Shown piece after piece: positions 22,379 through 36,317 of a stretch of 64,000 nucleotides of DNA. Below the pieces are notes generated by a model. That model searched no databases. It saw only the letters and a program-made list of their open reading frames with translations, and was not told the origin of the DNA. Location: the NCBI GenBank assembly GCA_025602905.1, contig JAHLKI010000008.1, positions 62,001 through 126,000 on the forward strand, written 5' to 3'. The translations under genes and the position numbers were made by a program. The stretch comes from Phlyctochytrium arcticum (taxonomy: Eukaryota > Chytridiomycota > Chytridiomycetes > Chytridiales > Chytridiaceae). Numbering within the stretch: position 1 is the first letter of the stretch; the number at the start of each line of letters is the position of its first letter.

Positions 22379-25300
22379 CTACACTATTACAACAAAGTTA
22401 TCTGATAGGGCTTCGGACGTGAGATTGACGTTGTTCACCGCTTGCACAGCTACTTGAAAGGTACTATTTCCTGCGGCAAGTTCTGGTGTGGATAGTCGGA
22501 TAATCTCTTGTACCGGCATGTCGACCCAATCAAAAACGGGGGCACTGTCTTGTAAAAGCCGGACACGTAGGGAAGAGAGCCCGCTCTCTACATCCTGCAA
22601 GCCGACCAATCGTACGAGTACATCCATGGAGGGGTCGACGTGATGCAAGGAAGTGTTGTTGTCAGCCAGCAATAGGTTTAGGCCGCTGTCCAGGAGCCGA
22701 ACGGTAAAGCTCGAAGGTACATTGGTCGAGAAGAGCACAGGTGACGATCGAGCGATGGTGCTAAGACCAGCCGCGTTGGTAGCGGTGACAGTGACAATCA
22801 AAGAATCACCATCAGGTACAGTCATGCTTCTAGAGCATGTGGTTAAAACTCCCAAGGATGAGCCGGCAAGATAGAAATCAGGATTATTGGCCCGACCAAA
22901 TGCTACGTGGTAGTCGACGATTTCGGACTCGGGGTCTGCAAACACGCCGGCCCAATCTGCTTCGACGGTAACCATTCCTGACTCCTGATGATAGCCGCTG
23001 CCATCTAATACCTGCACTGCTCCAGTAATCAAAGGAGGGGTAAGATCAACTCGAACGGATGCCTTCGCCGCTGTTGTCCAGCCTGCCGCATTGGTGGCGA
23101 CCACAGTTGCAAACACTGTTGAGTTGTGTATTAATCTGAAACCCGCAAGTGGAAGAGAGTTCCTGGTGGAAATGGACGTCCATGGGTAGTACTGCGGACC
23201 TCCATCAATGGTTCCCATTTGTATGTGATAGTTCACAATAGGAGACTCATCGTCTGAGAATCTCCAAGTGAGGGAATATGATGTGTTTGCTGCATTTGCG
23301 ACGGGCCCTCCGTCTCCAAAAAGAATATCAACCAGGGAAGGCGGCGTCAGATCAATCACAACTCCAGGGGAGAACGCCAAATCCGAAATATTGCCAACCG
23401 CATTATGTGCCTGTAAATTCACCACACCATAAATGAGAAAAATATCAAGCGCTATGCGGTGGGTGCACAAACCTCGACTCCGACAAAATATGTCTGACCT
23501 TGAACCAAGTTGAGACCTGTCGCGTTCACTCTCGTCTGCATGCCATTCCATTGGGGGCCGGCAAAGCAGGAGGTGGCGTTGGCTGCAGTGCAGAGATAGT
23601 AGCTGTAACCTTTTATGACACTTTGCGGTTCCGAAAATCCTCTCCAGTAGGAGAACAAATGAGACGTATCGTTCTGATATCTCTTTCCCATGACGTACGG
23701 AGTCTTGCCGGCATAAACTCGCCCGCTGTGGTTATCAAGTATATGAGTATCGCTGGCCAACTCTTGTTCGGTTACGAGGCCAATCCCTTACCTAGCTGGA
23801 GGAGACTCATCGGCTGTGATCGGGAAAGAAACATGCATTGAAGGAAGACCCGCTGCATCCCACACAACCAGCGTAGCAAAATATGGAATTCCAATGACCA
23901 GATTCGCTGGAATATTGGCTGTGGAAACTTGTCCATCTACAATATGGAGCTGCATGTCTTGATCTCTCTCGTATGGAGCATGTCCGATGCTCAAGTCATA
24001 ACGCGCCACGGTCTTGTTACTGGGGCTTGCAAACACAAAGGAGTTGGTCCAGTTTAGGGATATAGATGTGGTGCTGCTTTGATATTGGATGCTTTCATAG
24101 TCAAAACTGTCTATCGAAGATGATTGAACTCGAACAGCTGTCGGAATTTGGTCCTCATATCCGGTGCTGATCTCAGGATTGACCGACGCCATCATGAGAT
24201 CCACCTGCACCAACTCCGAGGGGAAACATGTTGATTGCGTGGCGTTTACAAATGGAAATGCGCAAACAACCCATGAAAAGTTGCCCGGTTTCGCTTCCAT
24301 CTCCTGCGCCGATGTGAGGGCAATCGTGAAAAGTGCATGGGTTTGGAATCCAGGGACAGTTATCATAGCCGTGCCGAAGCCAATAACGGTGAAATATGCA
24401 ATGTCATCGGCCGATGTATTCGACCAATTGACAAGCCATGTCCAAGGTGAAGACCGGTAAGAATTTTCATAAACGGAAAGTCCCACTTTAGCAACAAACT
24501 CTGGGTCCCAAATTGTTTCTGCACCTGCACCTTTAAAAGCCACCCAACACTTTAGAGACTTGAAGCATCAGCACAGCACGCGTGGTACTAACCTCTCTTA
24601 TGCGGAACACGTAACGTCAAACCCGCTTCAATTGTAATCTCAACATATGCTTCCGCAGGCAAGGCTGCAACAGCCGTGGCGGCCAGAGTCGGCGGGGTAC
24701 AGGTCAGTCTGGCTATTCCATCGACCACCACCAATGAGCTTGGCCCCTGTAATACTGTACCATCGGGATACGTGAAGTCGCAATCATCTTGTGGAGTAGG
24801 AGTTTCGAAGCCGGGTAGCCCTGATCCTGTGAATGTAATGCTGTCGGGTGAAGTTGCATTGAAGTCAATTACTAAAGGTTCCATTCCGTCTACTACCCAT
24901 AAACTGCCGTTGTTGGTAGCATAAGGGGTCTCGTTGCCATTCCAAAAGTTCCCCACCGTTTCTATATCAGATTGTAAACCAGCTGCATCCACAGAAACAA
25001 CTGAGAGTATACCAGTCAGAGACGTGATAATGAAATATTCAAAAATTTGGATCACTTACGACTTGCCCAGTACATGCTATTATTCACTGACGGTACCCGG
25101 AAAGACACCGAGCACGGGGAATCGCAAGTTTGATTCAATGTATAGTTAACCATGTTTCGGCCGTACTTATAGGATCCCAACTGTGAAGTGTTGACGTTAG
25201 AAAAGCTCGTACAGAGAGGTATGTGAGACTCACGTGCACTAGATACTTGATTGGGCCCATTGAAGTGGTTGTAGTTCCGCCAACATTATAAACAATCACA

Positions 25301-28300
25301 TCCACCGTTGCATTGGCACTGTCGTTTGGTCCGGTAACATTGAATCCAATTGGTATTGCATAATAAGGGCTGTTCACATCCGCCGTGCTGTTAGCACCTG
25401 GTTCCATAAAATTCTCGAATCGCAGCGATGGCTGATTTACGAGCGGTCTGGTAGACATAACCATGAATTCTGAGGACTTCACATCCCCAATCATTCCTGA
25501 GCCGCTGACACCCCGAACTACCGCATAGTAGCTCACACCTTCATTAAACTCTAATATCAAAGTTTTTGCCGCTGTTGAAAATGTCCAGGAGGTGACACTG
25601 CTGGGAACTTTAGCGGGGGTCGTCATGGGAGTGCTACTGGCAACATCATAGATTCCGACCAAGAAATGAGAAATGCCGGAAGCTGGAGCTGCTTGAAAAT
25701 GCCAATGGACTTGAACAACTATTTTAATGGTTGCAGCCATCAGTTTACGACAACGGAGGGGGATGACCGACTCAATAATGAGAACTCACCCGTTCGATCA
25801 AAATAACCTCCATCCACAGTAGATGAGTTTGCCTCAAGAGAAGGAAATCCGACGTTGATTGATGTGCCAATAGGCTCCTCCAGGTCAACGGCGAAAGCAG
25901 GGGAAACCCCAACTGAAATCAATCCGGCACCATTTGTCGCCATAACCTTGACGAAATATGATGTAGCAGGTTGCAACCAATGCTCGAGAACCAGGTCAAC
26001 AACGACAGCATGTGTTGAATTCAACTTGGCAGCATTGGTCCAGTCCAGGTTACTACAGCTGGTAGTTGGGTTGGTTGAAGGGGAATTGTCGACGCAGACC
26101 TTTATGGAAACAAGATCACTGTCAGCGTCAAAGAAGCCCGTCCAGGATGCCTGTACGAGATCGGGGTACTTTGTCCACGGATGATGAACAAAAGGAGTTA
26201 TGCCCTGAACCACCCGCCCAATTTGTGGGGGGGTTGAATCGATCACAATTCCAGAGGATGACATGGAATCAGCAAATTTTCCTGCGGCGTCAAAGGCGTG
26301 CACTGTTGCATGCAGTAGTGCTCCATCGGTGAGTGGAAACGCGCTCAGATCCAGCGTAAAGTTGCGGGCCTCAGCGTCAATGTATGTCCATGGCATCACA
26401 TCACTCATGCGGGATGCTGAGCCAACAGCTGCCTCCAAGTAGGAAGCCTCACCCGTGAAATTCCAAGCAAACGTGTAAGATTTCTCGGATGCCGAAAAGG
26501 CAGTCCAAGTCCCTCCTGAGCGCAAATCTGTCACGTACAATAATCGAAGATCGACATCTGCGGTTATAAGAGCGACTAGTTGTTGCTTGAGACCTGCCGC
26601 ATTCGTCGCAATAATCCGTGCAACATAAGTGACGGCAGAAGAGAGCTCCACTTTTGCCTGCTTGATGTACGTGGGACTGTTTGTTTTGCGTAATGAGACC
26701 ACATCTTCCAGGCCGTATTCACTTTCCAGTACCCACTGAACTGAGGTCAGTCCGCTTTCATTGTCTTCGAATTTTCCAAACTCGATGACGATATCGTAGA
26801 AGCCATCTTGATCAGTAGGAACCGCCTTTGCGTCAATGATTCCTCTCACGGACTTTGGTGCGGTATAATCGACCATCAATGCTTCAGAGTACGTAGTTGC
26901 CGCCAGCCCAGCATACGAGTATCCGCGTACAGTTACATAGAGGGCGTCACCCGCGATCAAGGAGGCATAGCTTACTGCCTTTCGTTGGGTTTTAGGAATA
27001 ACCATCGTTGATCTGAAAGGAAATATTAGAGATCTGGTGGAGAATATGCTTCAAGAACACTTACACCACATCGTCCCAGCCAATGTACGACCCGACACCC
27101 AATGTGTAGTAAGCGATGCCATCATCTCCCGGTTCAATCCAATCTTTAACGTAAAACCCGTTCCAAGAAACTTCGATGGACGATGCGGTGACGATAAACC
27201 CATTGGTGCTGGCAACATCGACAATGCCATCCAAAGGAGGATACGGGTTATATACTATACCATCTGTGCATGCAAATGTGTAATTGCCCGTCGCAATCAC
27301 GCTCACATTAACGCATGCATGGACTGAAGGAAACCAGAAATGATTAGCCTTGTTCTATCGGTACTATCGCCGGGACTCACTCACCTAGTGTATTGATCGG
27401 AATACTGAAGTTGGGGATGTTGAACTTCCGTAAAGGAATGGTGTTTTCTTCAATAACCATGCTTGTGGTAGACACAGCAGATACGGGAAGTCTCGTGGCA
27501 GGAAGGATATTGTCAAACACCGCAGGCGCGCCCGGACTATTTTGATCCCCAACACTGTATGTAATTGTTGCTACGACGGTTCCCTGGAAAACTAAGTCTG
27601 GGAATCCGGCAAAGCCTACCGTGTAGGTGCTATTCGGGGTGACTGCGATGTCTTCGTAAAGCAAGTAGTCAGTTGCACTCGCGGGTTTTCCAATCATGGC
27701 ATAGTTCGAAAGATCGACCACAGTGGCCGCAAACCACGGGGTTATCGACAGGTATCCTGGCATGACTAGCCGCGTTACGTTCCCATTCACATCTATGGCA
27801 TCCAATAAACATTCCATCTCTTGAGACCAGAGAACTTCAGGGACACCGTACATCCATAACACATTGCCTTTGAACTCGGTCGCGTTGGTTTCCAGAATTG
27901 CATCGTCCCACGAAGAAGTCAAATCGGGCCGCGACTTTTGTCGAAATGCAAATCTTATGCTTTCGAGAATCCCATAGTCATCGACGATTGCGGGCCAAAA
28001 TGCGTTCAGGTACGTGGTGTTGACACTATCTTCGAAAATGTCTTGCAGGACATCTCCGGTGTTGATTCTGTTTAGAGAGATCTCGCAGAAATTGTTCTCT
28101 TCGGTCAACTCTGGCAGGTCGACAGGACCGCCTCGGTTGATAACGATAGTATCGCGAGAGGTGACATTCACCGCAACCTCGTTGTTGACTAGCACCGATA
28201 GCGTGACATTGTACATCCCTTCGGTCTGAGGCAGGGGCACGGTGCCATCCATCACTCCCCCAAACGGAAAGTAAGAAATATCGGATGGAACCAGCGCATT

Positions 28301-31300
28301 TCGCAAAGTAATCAAGAATGAGACCGTTCGTCCATAGTTGTACTCCACTACGGAACCCCAGGTAAAATGTACCCTTGCGTTCGGCAGAAGTTGGAAGCTA
28401 GAATTTGAACAACGGGCAATTTTTAGGGCTGGTTTTCTACAAAGCTGCAACAATCAAAATGCACTTACAAGCGCCAAGAATTGGATGATGTGACAGCACT
28501 GACACCATTCAGGATCGAAAGATATGTGTTCACCGATGTTGGCACACTGGAACTCACGAGAAGCGAGGGAGACAGAACAGTTCTACTGATCAATCCAACG
28601 TAGTTTGTTGCAAACATGGCGAAAACGCAACGTCCCAAGGGTAACGTGGACAGCGATGATATATCGTTGCCTCCCGGTGAAAGCTGGAGTCGATACGAAT
28701 TTCTACTCGAAGGGACTGTTATCCAGTCGGTAATGTTAGATCCAGAGCAGTTGACGCGTAGGGTGTAGTTGGATACTCCAGATTCCTTATCAACCCAGGG
28801 GTCCCAAGTAATGAACATTGAGGTGGTGTTTGCGCTGACTTCGATGGGAACCATGTATGTTGGGTGGAGGTTGCGAATAGTTCCAGATGCAACTGGGGGA
28901 GTAGTATCCACAATGGTGTTCTGGGTGCAGAAGGAATAGGTGCCATTTCCGGAGCTTGCGTAGGCACCGATACACACTTTGTAAAGTTTCTGGTCAGTCA
29001 GCTCAATCGGAATGCTGAGATCTGTGATGTTTCTTGCAAGGGTTGTATTTTGAAGGTTGTCATCAATAAGCATTTGCGTAGGTAGCACCCAAACTACCCA
29101 ATGGTCCACATCGTGAACTGGTGACACGCAACGGCGCCAATTGATTTGCACCAGCGCGGCGTCAGTGAAGCCAGAAGGATAAGACAAGGAAGTGGTCGCA
29201 CACGTGGAAAACACTGGTGCAGCATTCTCGACCACAATTGAGACATTGAATGGCCCAAAGATTGTTCCGCCGAACGTGGAAGCTGACAGTGAAACAGTGA
29301 AGTTCTCGGCAGGTGGTATAGGGAACGTTTGATTGAATATAAAGGTTGTAGTCTTCCGTGTCAATTTGGTCCAGTGCGCGATCTCCACGTTTTCATTTTG
29401 GAGGGTCAGATTGTAAAACTGAGCGCCTCCAATGTGCAGAGCCTCCCACAGTACATAAGCTACCCGGCGCACAGTCCAAGTCCCCCCAGTTGCATCAAAC
29501 TGCAGCAGATTTTCGACTTCAAAGCTCTTGACGTAAACGGAAGGAACGCCGTTATCCAGAATAATAGGCCAACTACATGCGATCGTAACACTACGTGCAA
29601 CAGCCCCGCCGGGAGTCATGGCAAAGTTCATCACTGCAAAGCCTGCGTAGAGATAGCCAGTGGTATCATTGGTGATATTGGGGCTAAGTTGGGCCGGGAT
29701 GTACTGGATTGGTAGAACCGTTCCATCAGCAGTTTTGTTGGTCGCGACCAAAGTCCAGTTGTGACGAGGATTGAATGGGTAAGCAAAATTTCCTTTTCCA
29801 CAATGCGAGTTATCCTTCAGTTGCGTCAGAGTATAAATCTCCATTACACTACTCTCAGGATCTTGCAACCCGCGGAGTGTTACTTCCAAGGGCGAATGCA
29901 CCGCCATATTGTAGACTAGGTGATTTGGGGTCACTCCTCCCACCGAAGGAGGCGTGGTGTCTGGTCGCACTTGGAAAGACTGGAAAGCTGACTGGCCGCT
30001 TGGACTTCGTAACGTCAATTCAATGTTGTATGTCTGTGCTTGCAAACTAAAGCCACTCCACCCGGTCGCGACTGCATCTACCCGACCGTTGGGTTTGTCA
30101 AGTCGACTCAATTGTGGAAATGATTGATAAAAGTTCGGCACCTGCACTCCTTGGACGTACCGGTATCCATCTACCGATATATCCAGGGGCATCGAAAGGA
30201 GTGACGCTTCCGGTTCTGCCAAATCGACGCGGGCAACTAAATCAATCAAGTTGCCGTACCAGTAAACACCCTTGTGTACAATCTTGTCAGGTGCAAACAT
30301 GCTTCGAATGATGGGTGGAGTACTGTCGTAAATAACGCCATATGTTGTGCTTTTCACAAAATTTGCCGCTGCATCGTAGGCCGTCAGTCGCTTCTGAACA
30401 ATGCAGCGGAAGCAGTCTACGCAGTCATAGAGCGTTCCAGCCAACTCGCACTCGGCTAGAGCAGCAAGTGTGCCAGGTGTAGTATCGAGGTAAGACTCTG
30501 TCGTTCCCGGAAATACTTTAGCGGGCATTGCACATGGGACTGATCCGTTGATAAAACTATTTCCCAATGAAGTAATACATGCACGCAGTTTGGGGAGGGT
30601 AGCGGGAGCTCCACCCGCGCCTAGTCCAGTATACTGAGCCGCATAATCTTTCCAGATGTTGGCGTTTATTGTATTAATCGTCAAAAGCTAAAATTGAACA
30701 TTAACCATGTTGTTCTGGAAATCGAGCCTGCGAAGAATCTTACCACTTCGACGTTTGTCTGTACTACCCCGCTAATAGGATTTCCAGATGACGTGAACGT
30801 GTTGAGTTCACTTTGCATGACAGCCATAACTTTGGCATTGGCGCGAAAAGTGCCTGTCCAAGAAGTGTAGAGGGACGTTTTGGGCATCCAGTAGTAACGA
30901 GTGGCTGCGCTCGGTCCAAACGCATCAGAGGTCAACAAAACGTCTGACTAGAAAAAGTTAAACAATGAGAAAGTTTCACCCGCGAGATTAGGGCAAAAAA
31001 GCGAAACTCACATCTTTGGGACTGGCGAGAACAACTGGCAAACTTCGAATTATCCCAATCACGTATTCAGGAGCTTCCGTCGTGCCCCCATATACGTTGC
31101 TAGGATCAAGTCCCTTATTGTTGACGGCTGTGCCAGCAATGACACAAGAAGCTTCATTCACCTCCGGTAGTTGACCAAAAGTCATGTTTAGCATAGGAGT
31201 TTGGAAACCCGTCATGTTGACAGTCAAGACAAGAGGATTATCATTGCTGCCCAAAAAGTCATCTGCAGGACTGGCACCATTAACCGTTTGAGGAACGCAG

Positions 31301-32933
31301 ACTGCACGAAAGACAAGCTGTGCAGTGTTTCTATCAACGGTTATCTTCAATGGTTGCGTCTGTGAGCTTGCGATAAGCGATAGCCTAGGGTCAGCAGCTC
31401 CAACTACTCTTCGCGAATCCAAATAATCTGCAGTGGCAGTTGTCTTGTTCAATGCGGTGACTGCCCAAGGATACGGATCTGGTGGAACATATATGAATGT
31501 TCCAATTAAGGTCCAGGAATACACGTTAGCAGGGGATGATGCCCCGATGTAAAAGGAGACTGGGATCTTGGCAGGCTGAGGAACTTGCGGATTAAGTCTT
31601 GAAAACATGTTTGGCACTTCCCAATCTGTTATAGTGCATTGGTACCAGTAGGATGTTGGAGTCTTGTTGGAACAGGTAATTGGTGGAGGCGTGTCGATGA
31701 AAAGTTCGAAATTCGTATCGGTTCGCACGACTTTATACCACATGGTAAGTGTCGGCCACATATATGATGCTGCAAGTGGGCGCTCAGTAAAAGGGTCATC
31801 CATGATCGGTGAAGACAAAAAGACATACGTGGGACTGGGGTGCCCTCGCTCACAAGAGTTACCGAATGATAGTTTTGGAAGACGTACGTATAGAACTAGA
31901 TCCAAAAAAGATGAAGTTAATACCCTGGCTGATGTTGTCGGACACGTTTTAACGCACCATAACTTTGAGACGAGCTCGAAAAGGATCATCAGCCACCCAA
32001 TCTACTGATAGTCGGCCTGCTGGTAGTTTCGATATCTCTGGTGCAAAGAGACTGACGCCAGGGGGAATATCTACGCAAATCACGATGAGATGGTAATACC
32101 AGTGATTTCAATCAAATGTCTTGTACCGGTGATGCATCGCCATTTATACGCGTAAGCGAACGCATTTGATCGGCAAGTACACTTTCCCTCTATATTGCAA
32201 CCCGATGAACGTGCCACGCCGCCACATCCTGTAACAGTAAGGACCATGAATCCATTGTTGTCTGGGAAGGACTCGCTGACTGCATTGCCGGACGTCAATG
32301 CATTGGCAGGGGTCGTCGGGATAGGCGTGCATCTGACGACTGTCAGGGCCGTCGTAATGGAGCATGCTTTGTCATAACCTGGTAGATCCGCAAAATTTTG
32401 TTAAAGAAGCACGAGAGAACTAGGATCTGAAACTCTACCTCCTATAGTGTCGGTTCGCGTGCCTTGGTCACAAGCCGGACCTTTGCAAGGGACACCGGTC
32501 GTTGTTCTCGTTGCACATAAGCAAGATCGACATGCTATTGGCACTGTGGCAATGTATTTTCCACTCGGCCATGTTCGGTAACACTCCCAATGGTTGCCCG
32601 GCGTCAATGTCATCTCAGGTCGGGCGGTTCCCTGACCTATTGAGACAAGAAATGAATTCGTGAAGTGGATCTCTTGAGAGCATTGGTCCAGGTTGAGGGC
32701 CTACCTCCGCAGGTAGCACCCAAGCAGTTAAGATTGTATCCATCGTATGTAGCTCTGCAGACGACGGGTGGTGGTGGTGGATTTTCTATAATTCAGGTAA
32801 ATAAACATTTGGTGATTTCGACTAATGAAGCTTCGATTTAGAACTAACTTTTGCCCCCTAGAACACTTGTCGCGAACCAGATGATCCCAACAAGGAAACA
32901 GGCAAGCGACCGCGGTGGGTTGAACACGACCAT
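22379..32933 (-). CDS. Second giant secreted protein with Ig/FN3-like TPP repeats
   Basis: The ATG at 32933 starts a signal peptide (exon 1, 32933-32849; core LACFLVGIIWFATSV), spliced to exon 2 (32785-32705), which adds a Pro run and a Cys pair. Further blocks: 32640-32400, 32300-32080, 31989-30988, 30938-30681, 30684-28465, 28453-27377, 27306-27061, 27005-25740, 25740-25135, 25055-24588, 24543-23788, 23760-23468 and 23408-22379. The last join uses donor GTTTGT and acceptor ATTTACAG and is in frame. Product roughly 3,100-3,200 residues. A Cys-rich N-terminal part is followed by many repeats with VIDLTPP, VDTTPP or DSTPP starts, the same type as in the giant + gene. No EGF or FG-GAP modules and no C-terminal membrane anchor seen. 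Probably extracellular. Most internal exon borders are approximate. Confidence 0.7.
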
Positions 32934-33896
32934 CACGCGTCAACAACGCTTCCGCAGAACAAAAATGGGTGATAGTAAGCCCTCGAGATTTAAAGAGTTT
33001 CTCCGATGTAGCGTATCGTTACAAATAATGAAGTCAATCCCGAATGCGAAGGGCCGACGCCGCGGCGATGAGTAGCAGAATCCTGAGCAGAACCGAACAT
33101 GCGGGGACGGGCGGCGGTGAACGGTTTTTAAGGAGCTGCGTAATAAACAGTCAGCCCTTTACTATTCCGCCAGGAGTATTCTCAGAAAAGTTATTCTCGT
33201 TAATGGTAACGGTCCCCTGGAATCAGTCCCTGGGGCCTGGGAAGGATATGTCCCTTGGGCTCTTTGGCTCCTACGCGCATCATCATCAGTTCATCATTAT
33301 CGGTTGACCTGGTCAGTTTGGTGCCTGAAACCTGGGTAATCCAATATTTGTCTGAATTCTTCAGCTATCAGGAATCATTATCACTGGCGTTGGGGAGACC
33401 GTCTCGCCAGCTTTTGCTCCAACGGAATCCGTAACGCGTCCCTATACGCGACGTCGCGACTCGCGTTGTTAGATCGACTGCGCATGCTCCGCGTCCGACC
33501 GTTCCGGACGCTTTCCTAGGCTACCGCCGAATGTGTTCAACTCGAGTAGGGGATGGAAACTTTTTGTTACGAGGACGCCGCCTGAATGTTGAAGGGGATG
33601 GTAGATTCAGGGGCTACCGGGAACATTCGTGTTGCTCTCGTCCGCGGATAAAATGCTTCTTACTCGAGTATACACAGAGCATGGGATTTGTAAGAACCGA
33701 AATCAGAAGGCAGGAAAATGTGCTTCATGATCAGAGCCAACAGAGCCAGAACGGTGAATGTCTTGATGAAATATTCCGGTATCAGTCTATCAGATCATAA
33801 TGCGCGGGGCCGGTTTGAGGAGGAGGTGAATGGCCATGATAAACAAACTTCCTGAGGTCAACCTGTAGCGACAATTGCCATCACACGAATCGGGCG
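32934..33896. other. Divergent intergenic region
   Basis: Nearly 1 kb between the start of the giant minus gene and the start of the spermidine-synthase-like gene. It should contain both promoters. Short open frames exist on both strands but show no homology, splice pattern or signal peptide I can support. Confidence 0.5.
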
Positions 33897-35978
33897 ATGA
33901 GCTCGGCGGAAGCAACCTCAACAGGCCCCCGACAGCGTCGAGGCCGCCAGGAACATGCGGGCGAGGGCAGTGTGCAACAGCAGAGCCCAGTAAAGCAGAA
34001 AAGTACAAGCTCGCCCACAACAAGACCATATACTGGATCATGGCTGTATTTCCTTCACCTTGCCGCCGCCTTCGTTACGATAGCTCTGATTTCAGATGGG
34101 ACGCCCCGATGGGTCGCTCCCATGTACGGGCACTTTCTTGCTTCCAGTTATCATTCCGCGTTGGGGGTAGCGTCCGTTCTTCTGGGAGGACTTTTTGGTT
34201 TCCTATGGCAGGAGGCTGTCCCAAAAGCTGAACCAGACACTTTACTGCGATGGAATCGTCCAAGAGAATGGCCTACGCTGCTGGCAGCAATTCATGCCAT
34301 TTATCTGACACCAGTATCACATGCCATGTTTCGATTCAGTGGAAAGCTAGGCCCAGTCGTTGGTCCCCTATTGACCATGCTTCCCGCATATGCTGCGATT
34401 TTCTGGATAGTGGCGGCAACCATCCGTATGCGCGCAGGAAATGGACGTGTGCTTGCTACAGGTGTCGCATTGCTGGCACTCATAGGACCAGTTCTCCAGG
34501 GAGAGCGACTTTGTGCGCAAGTCCGGGAGATGTTTACTTTTGTGTCCAAACTGGACAAATCAACAGTTCGTCAGTACCTGCCGAGTCCGGCCTTGGCAGA
34601 TAAAGCAGGAGATTTACTTATCCAAACTCAGGAATTTGTCTCAAGCGTTCAGTGGTGGACAGTAACAACATGCGGGATCTTGACATTATCTGCCGGAGTT
34701 TGGATGGCAGTCGCAGGAATCACATCTATTTTAGCTATATGTCGGCCTTTAGACGGAATGGATGGAACAGAGAACAATGACAAACGTTTGGTCAAGAGTA
34801 AAGCTGCAAAAATCAATTCTAGGCGGTACGCCCCAGCACTCTCTCGTGCAGCTCTGCTCTTGCTGGCAGGGGCAGGCTTCTTCCTCGACCGCGGACTTTT
34901 GTGTAAAGTGAATAATCCCAAAGTCATTCAGGTATGCAATCAGGTACTATATTTTGTGGGGATAAACGTTTGAATCATTCCATTACTCTAGACCTTTCCG
35001 ATACATTTGGGAGAACGCTTCCTGATTCATGCGCACACAGAATCCATCACAGGGTACCTCTCTGTCATAGAAGACTCAGAACTTCACGGCGGGGCCCTCT
35101 TTTTGCGATGTGACCATTCTTTAATTGGAGGTGGCTACTTGGAGTACAACCTTGACTCAGTTTTTGGTGCATTCTACTTTCTGGAATTTGCACGCTTTAT
35201 TGAGAATCCGAAACGAGACGTAAACTGGGATCGACGGGCACTGCAAATCGGGCTTGGAATCGGCATTGCTGCCCGGGGGCTCCTGACTTACGAGAAGAAT
35301 GTCACGCTGGACCTGGTAGAAATAGACCCGGTTGTCTATGACTATGCCCGGACATATTTTGCGCTGCCGGAGCCGCAAAATGTCCACATCACCGACGGCC
35401 GCGTATTTTTGGACAACCAGGCTGCTCTAGTCGCCGCATCGCCCGACGATCTCTCATTGAAGTATGACTGGATCTTGCATGATGTCTTTACTGGCGGACT
35501 CGTACCGGGGCAGCTATTCTCAATAGAGTCGCTTGAAAGCGCCCGATCCATTTTGAGGCCTGGTGGGGTTCTGGCAATGAATTATGTGGGTACCCTTCAT
35601 TCAAGGGCTACGTATATCGTCATTCGGACGTTACGCGAGGTATTCCCTCATGTTATATGCTACTCAGAGGACCCTCAATTAGAGGATCCAATATACAACA
35701 TGGTGTTCTTTGCATCAGAGGATCCCATACGATTTGGTGCTCCGACACCAGAGGAACTCGCCGACCGCGGGGGAATGTTTGGCATGTTTTGGGACCAGTT
35801 TCCCAAACACCATATCAACATCACGGACGTAGCTACTTCGCAAAATCATGGCAAGCCAGCCTTTGTCACCGACCAGGAAAATGTACTTCAGACATTGAAA
35901 GGGCCTCAGATGCAGAGTGCCAAGCGTCACTGGGAGGTGATGCGGACTTTGTACGGAATGGATTTTTGGGCAATTTGA
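33897..35978 (+). CDS. Membrane-anchored spermidine-synthase-like protein
   Basis: Two exons, 33897-34931 and 34992-35978, frame-checked to 673 residues. After a polar N-terminus of about 45 residues come roughly seven hydrophobic helices (residues 50-340). The C-terminal half starts ERFLIHAHTESITGYLSVIE and has the polyamine synthase/methyltransferase Rossmann fold: LQIGLGIGIAARGL (cofactor loop), LVEIDPVVYDYA (acidic ribose-binding residue) and YDWILHDVFTGG. It is related to spermidine/spermine synthases, but the loop lacks the usual GGGDGG, so aminopropyl transfer is not assured; another decarboxy-SAM or SAM-dependent activity is possible. Membrane-plus-synthase fusions occur in bacteria and fungi. 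Location is probably an internal membrane. Confidence 0.75.
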
Positions 35979-36317
35979 ATAACTCTACATATGATCCTGA
36001 ATGTTTTTCCCATACCAATGTACCATACAAATTCTGATGTGAATTGTTTGGATCGAAATGGGATACACGCCACTGTCATGACACAAGCAGACCCACTGTC
36101 TGCTACTCCAGATGCTACTTCTAGTGCTGATCGTATGAAAAAGGAACATCTTGCTTCCTGACTCAGGATCAAACTAAACTGCCGAGGCCATCCCTGGCCA
36201 ACTTCAGGACGGCTTCTACGACGATACCGGTATTCAGGATGCTGCAGTACGGAGGATGCACAGGGTCTTGGCAAACGCCACCCACAGCCTTCAAATTGGC
36301 AATGTCTCCAAATTGAC
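35979..36317. other. Intergenic spacer
   Basis: About 340 bp between two same-strand genes, holding the 3' UTR of the spermidine-synthase-like gene and the promoter of the first glucosyltransferase gene. No other feature seen. Confidence 0.5.

Noticed and set aside
33044..33800. Open frames in the 33-33.9 kb region as genes
   Set aside because: Short, no signal peptide, no splice partners and no recognisable family; the region fits a divergent promoter.
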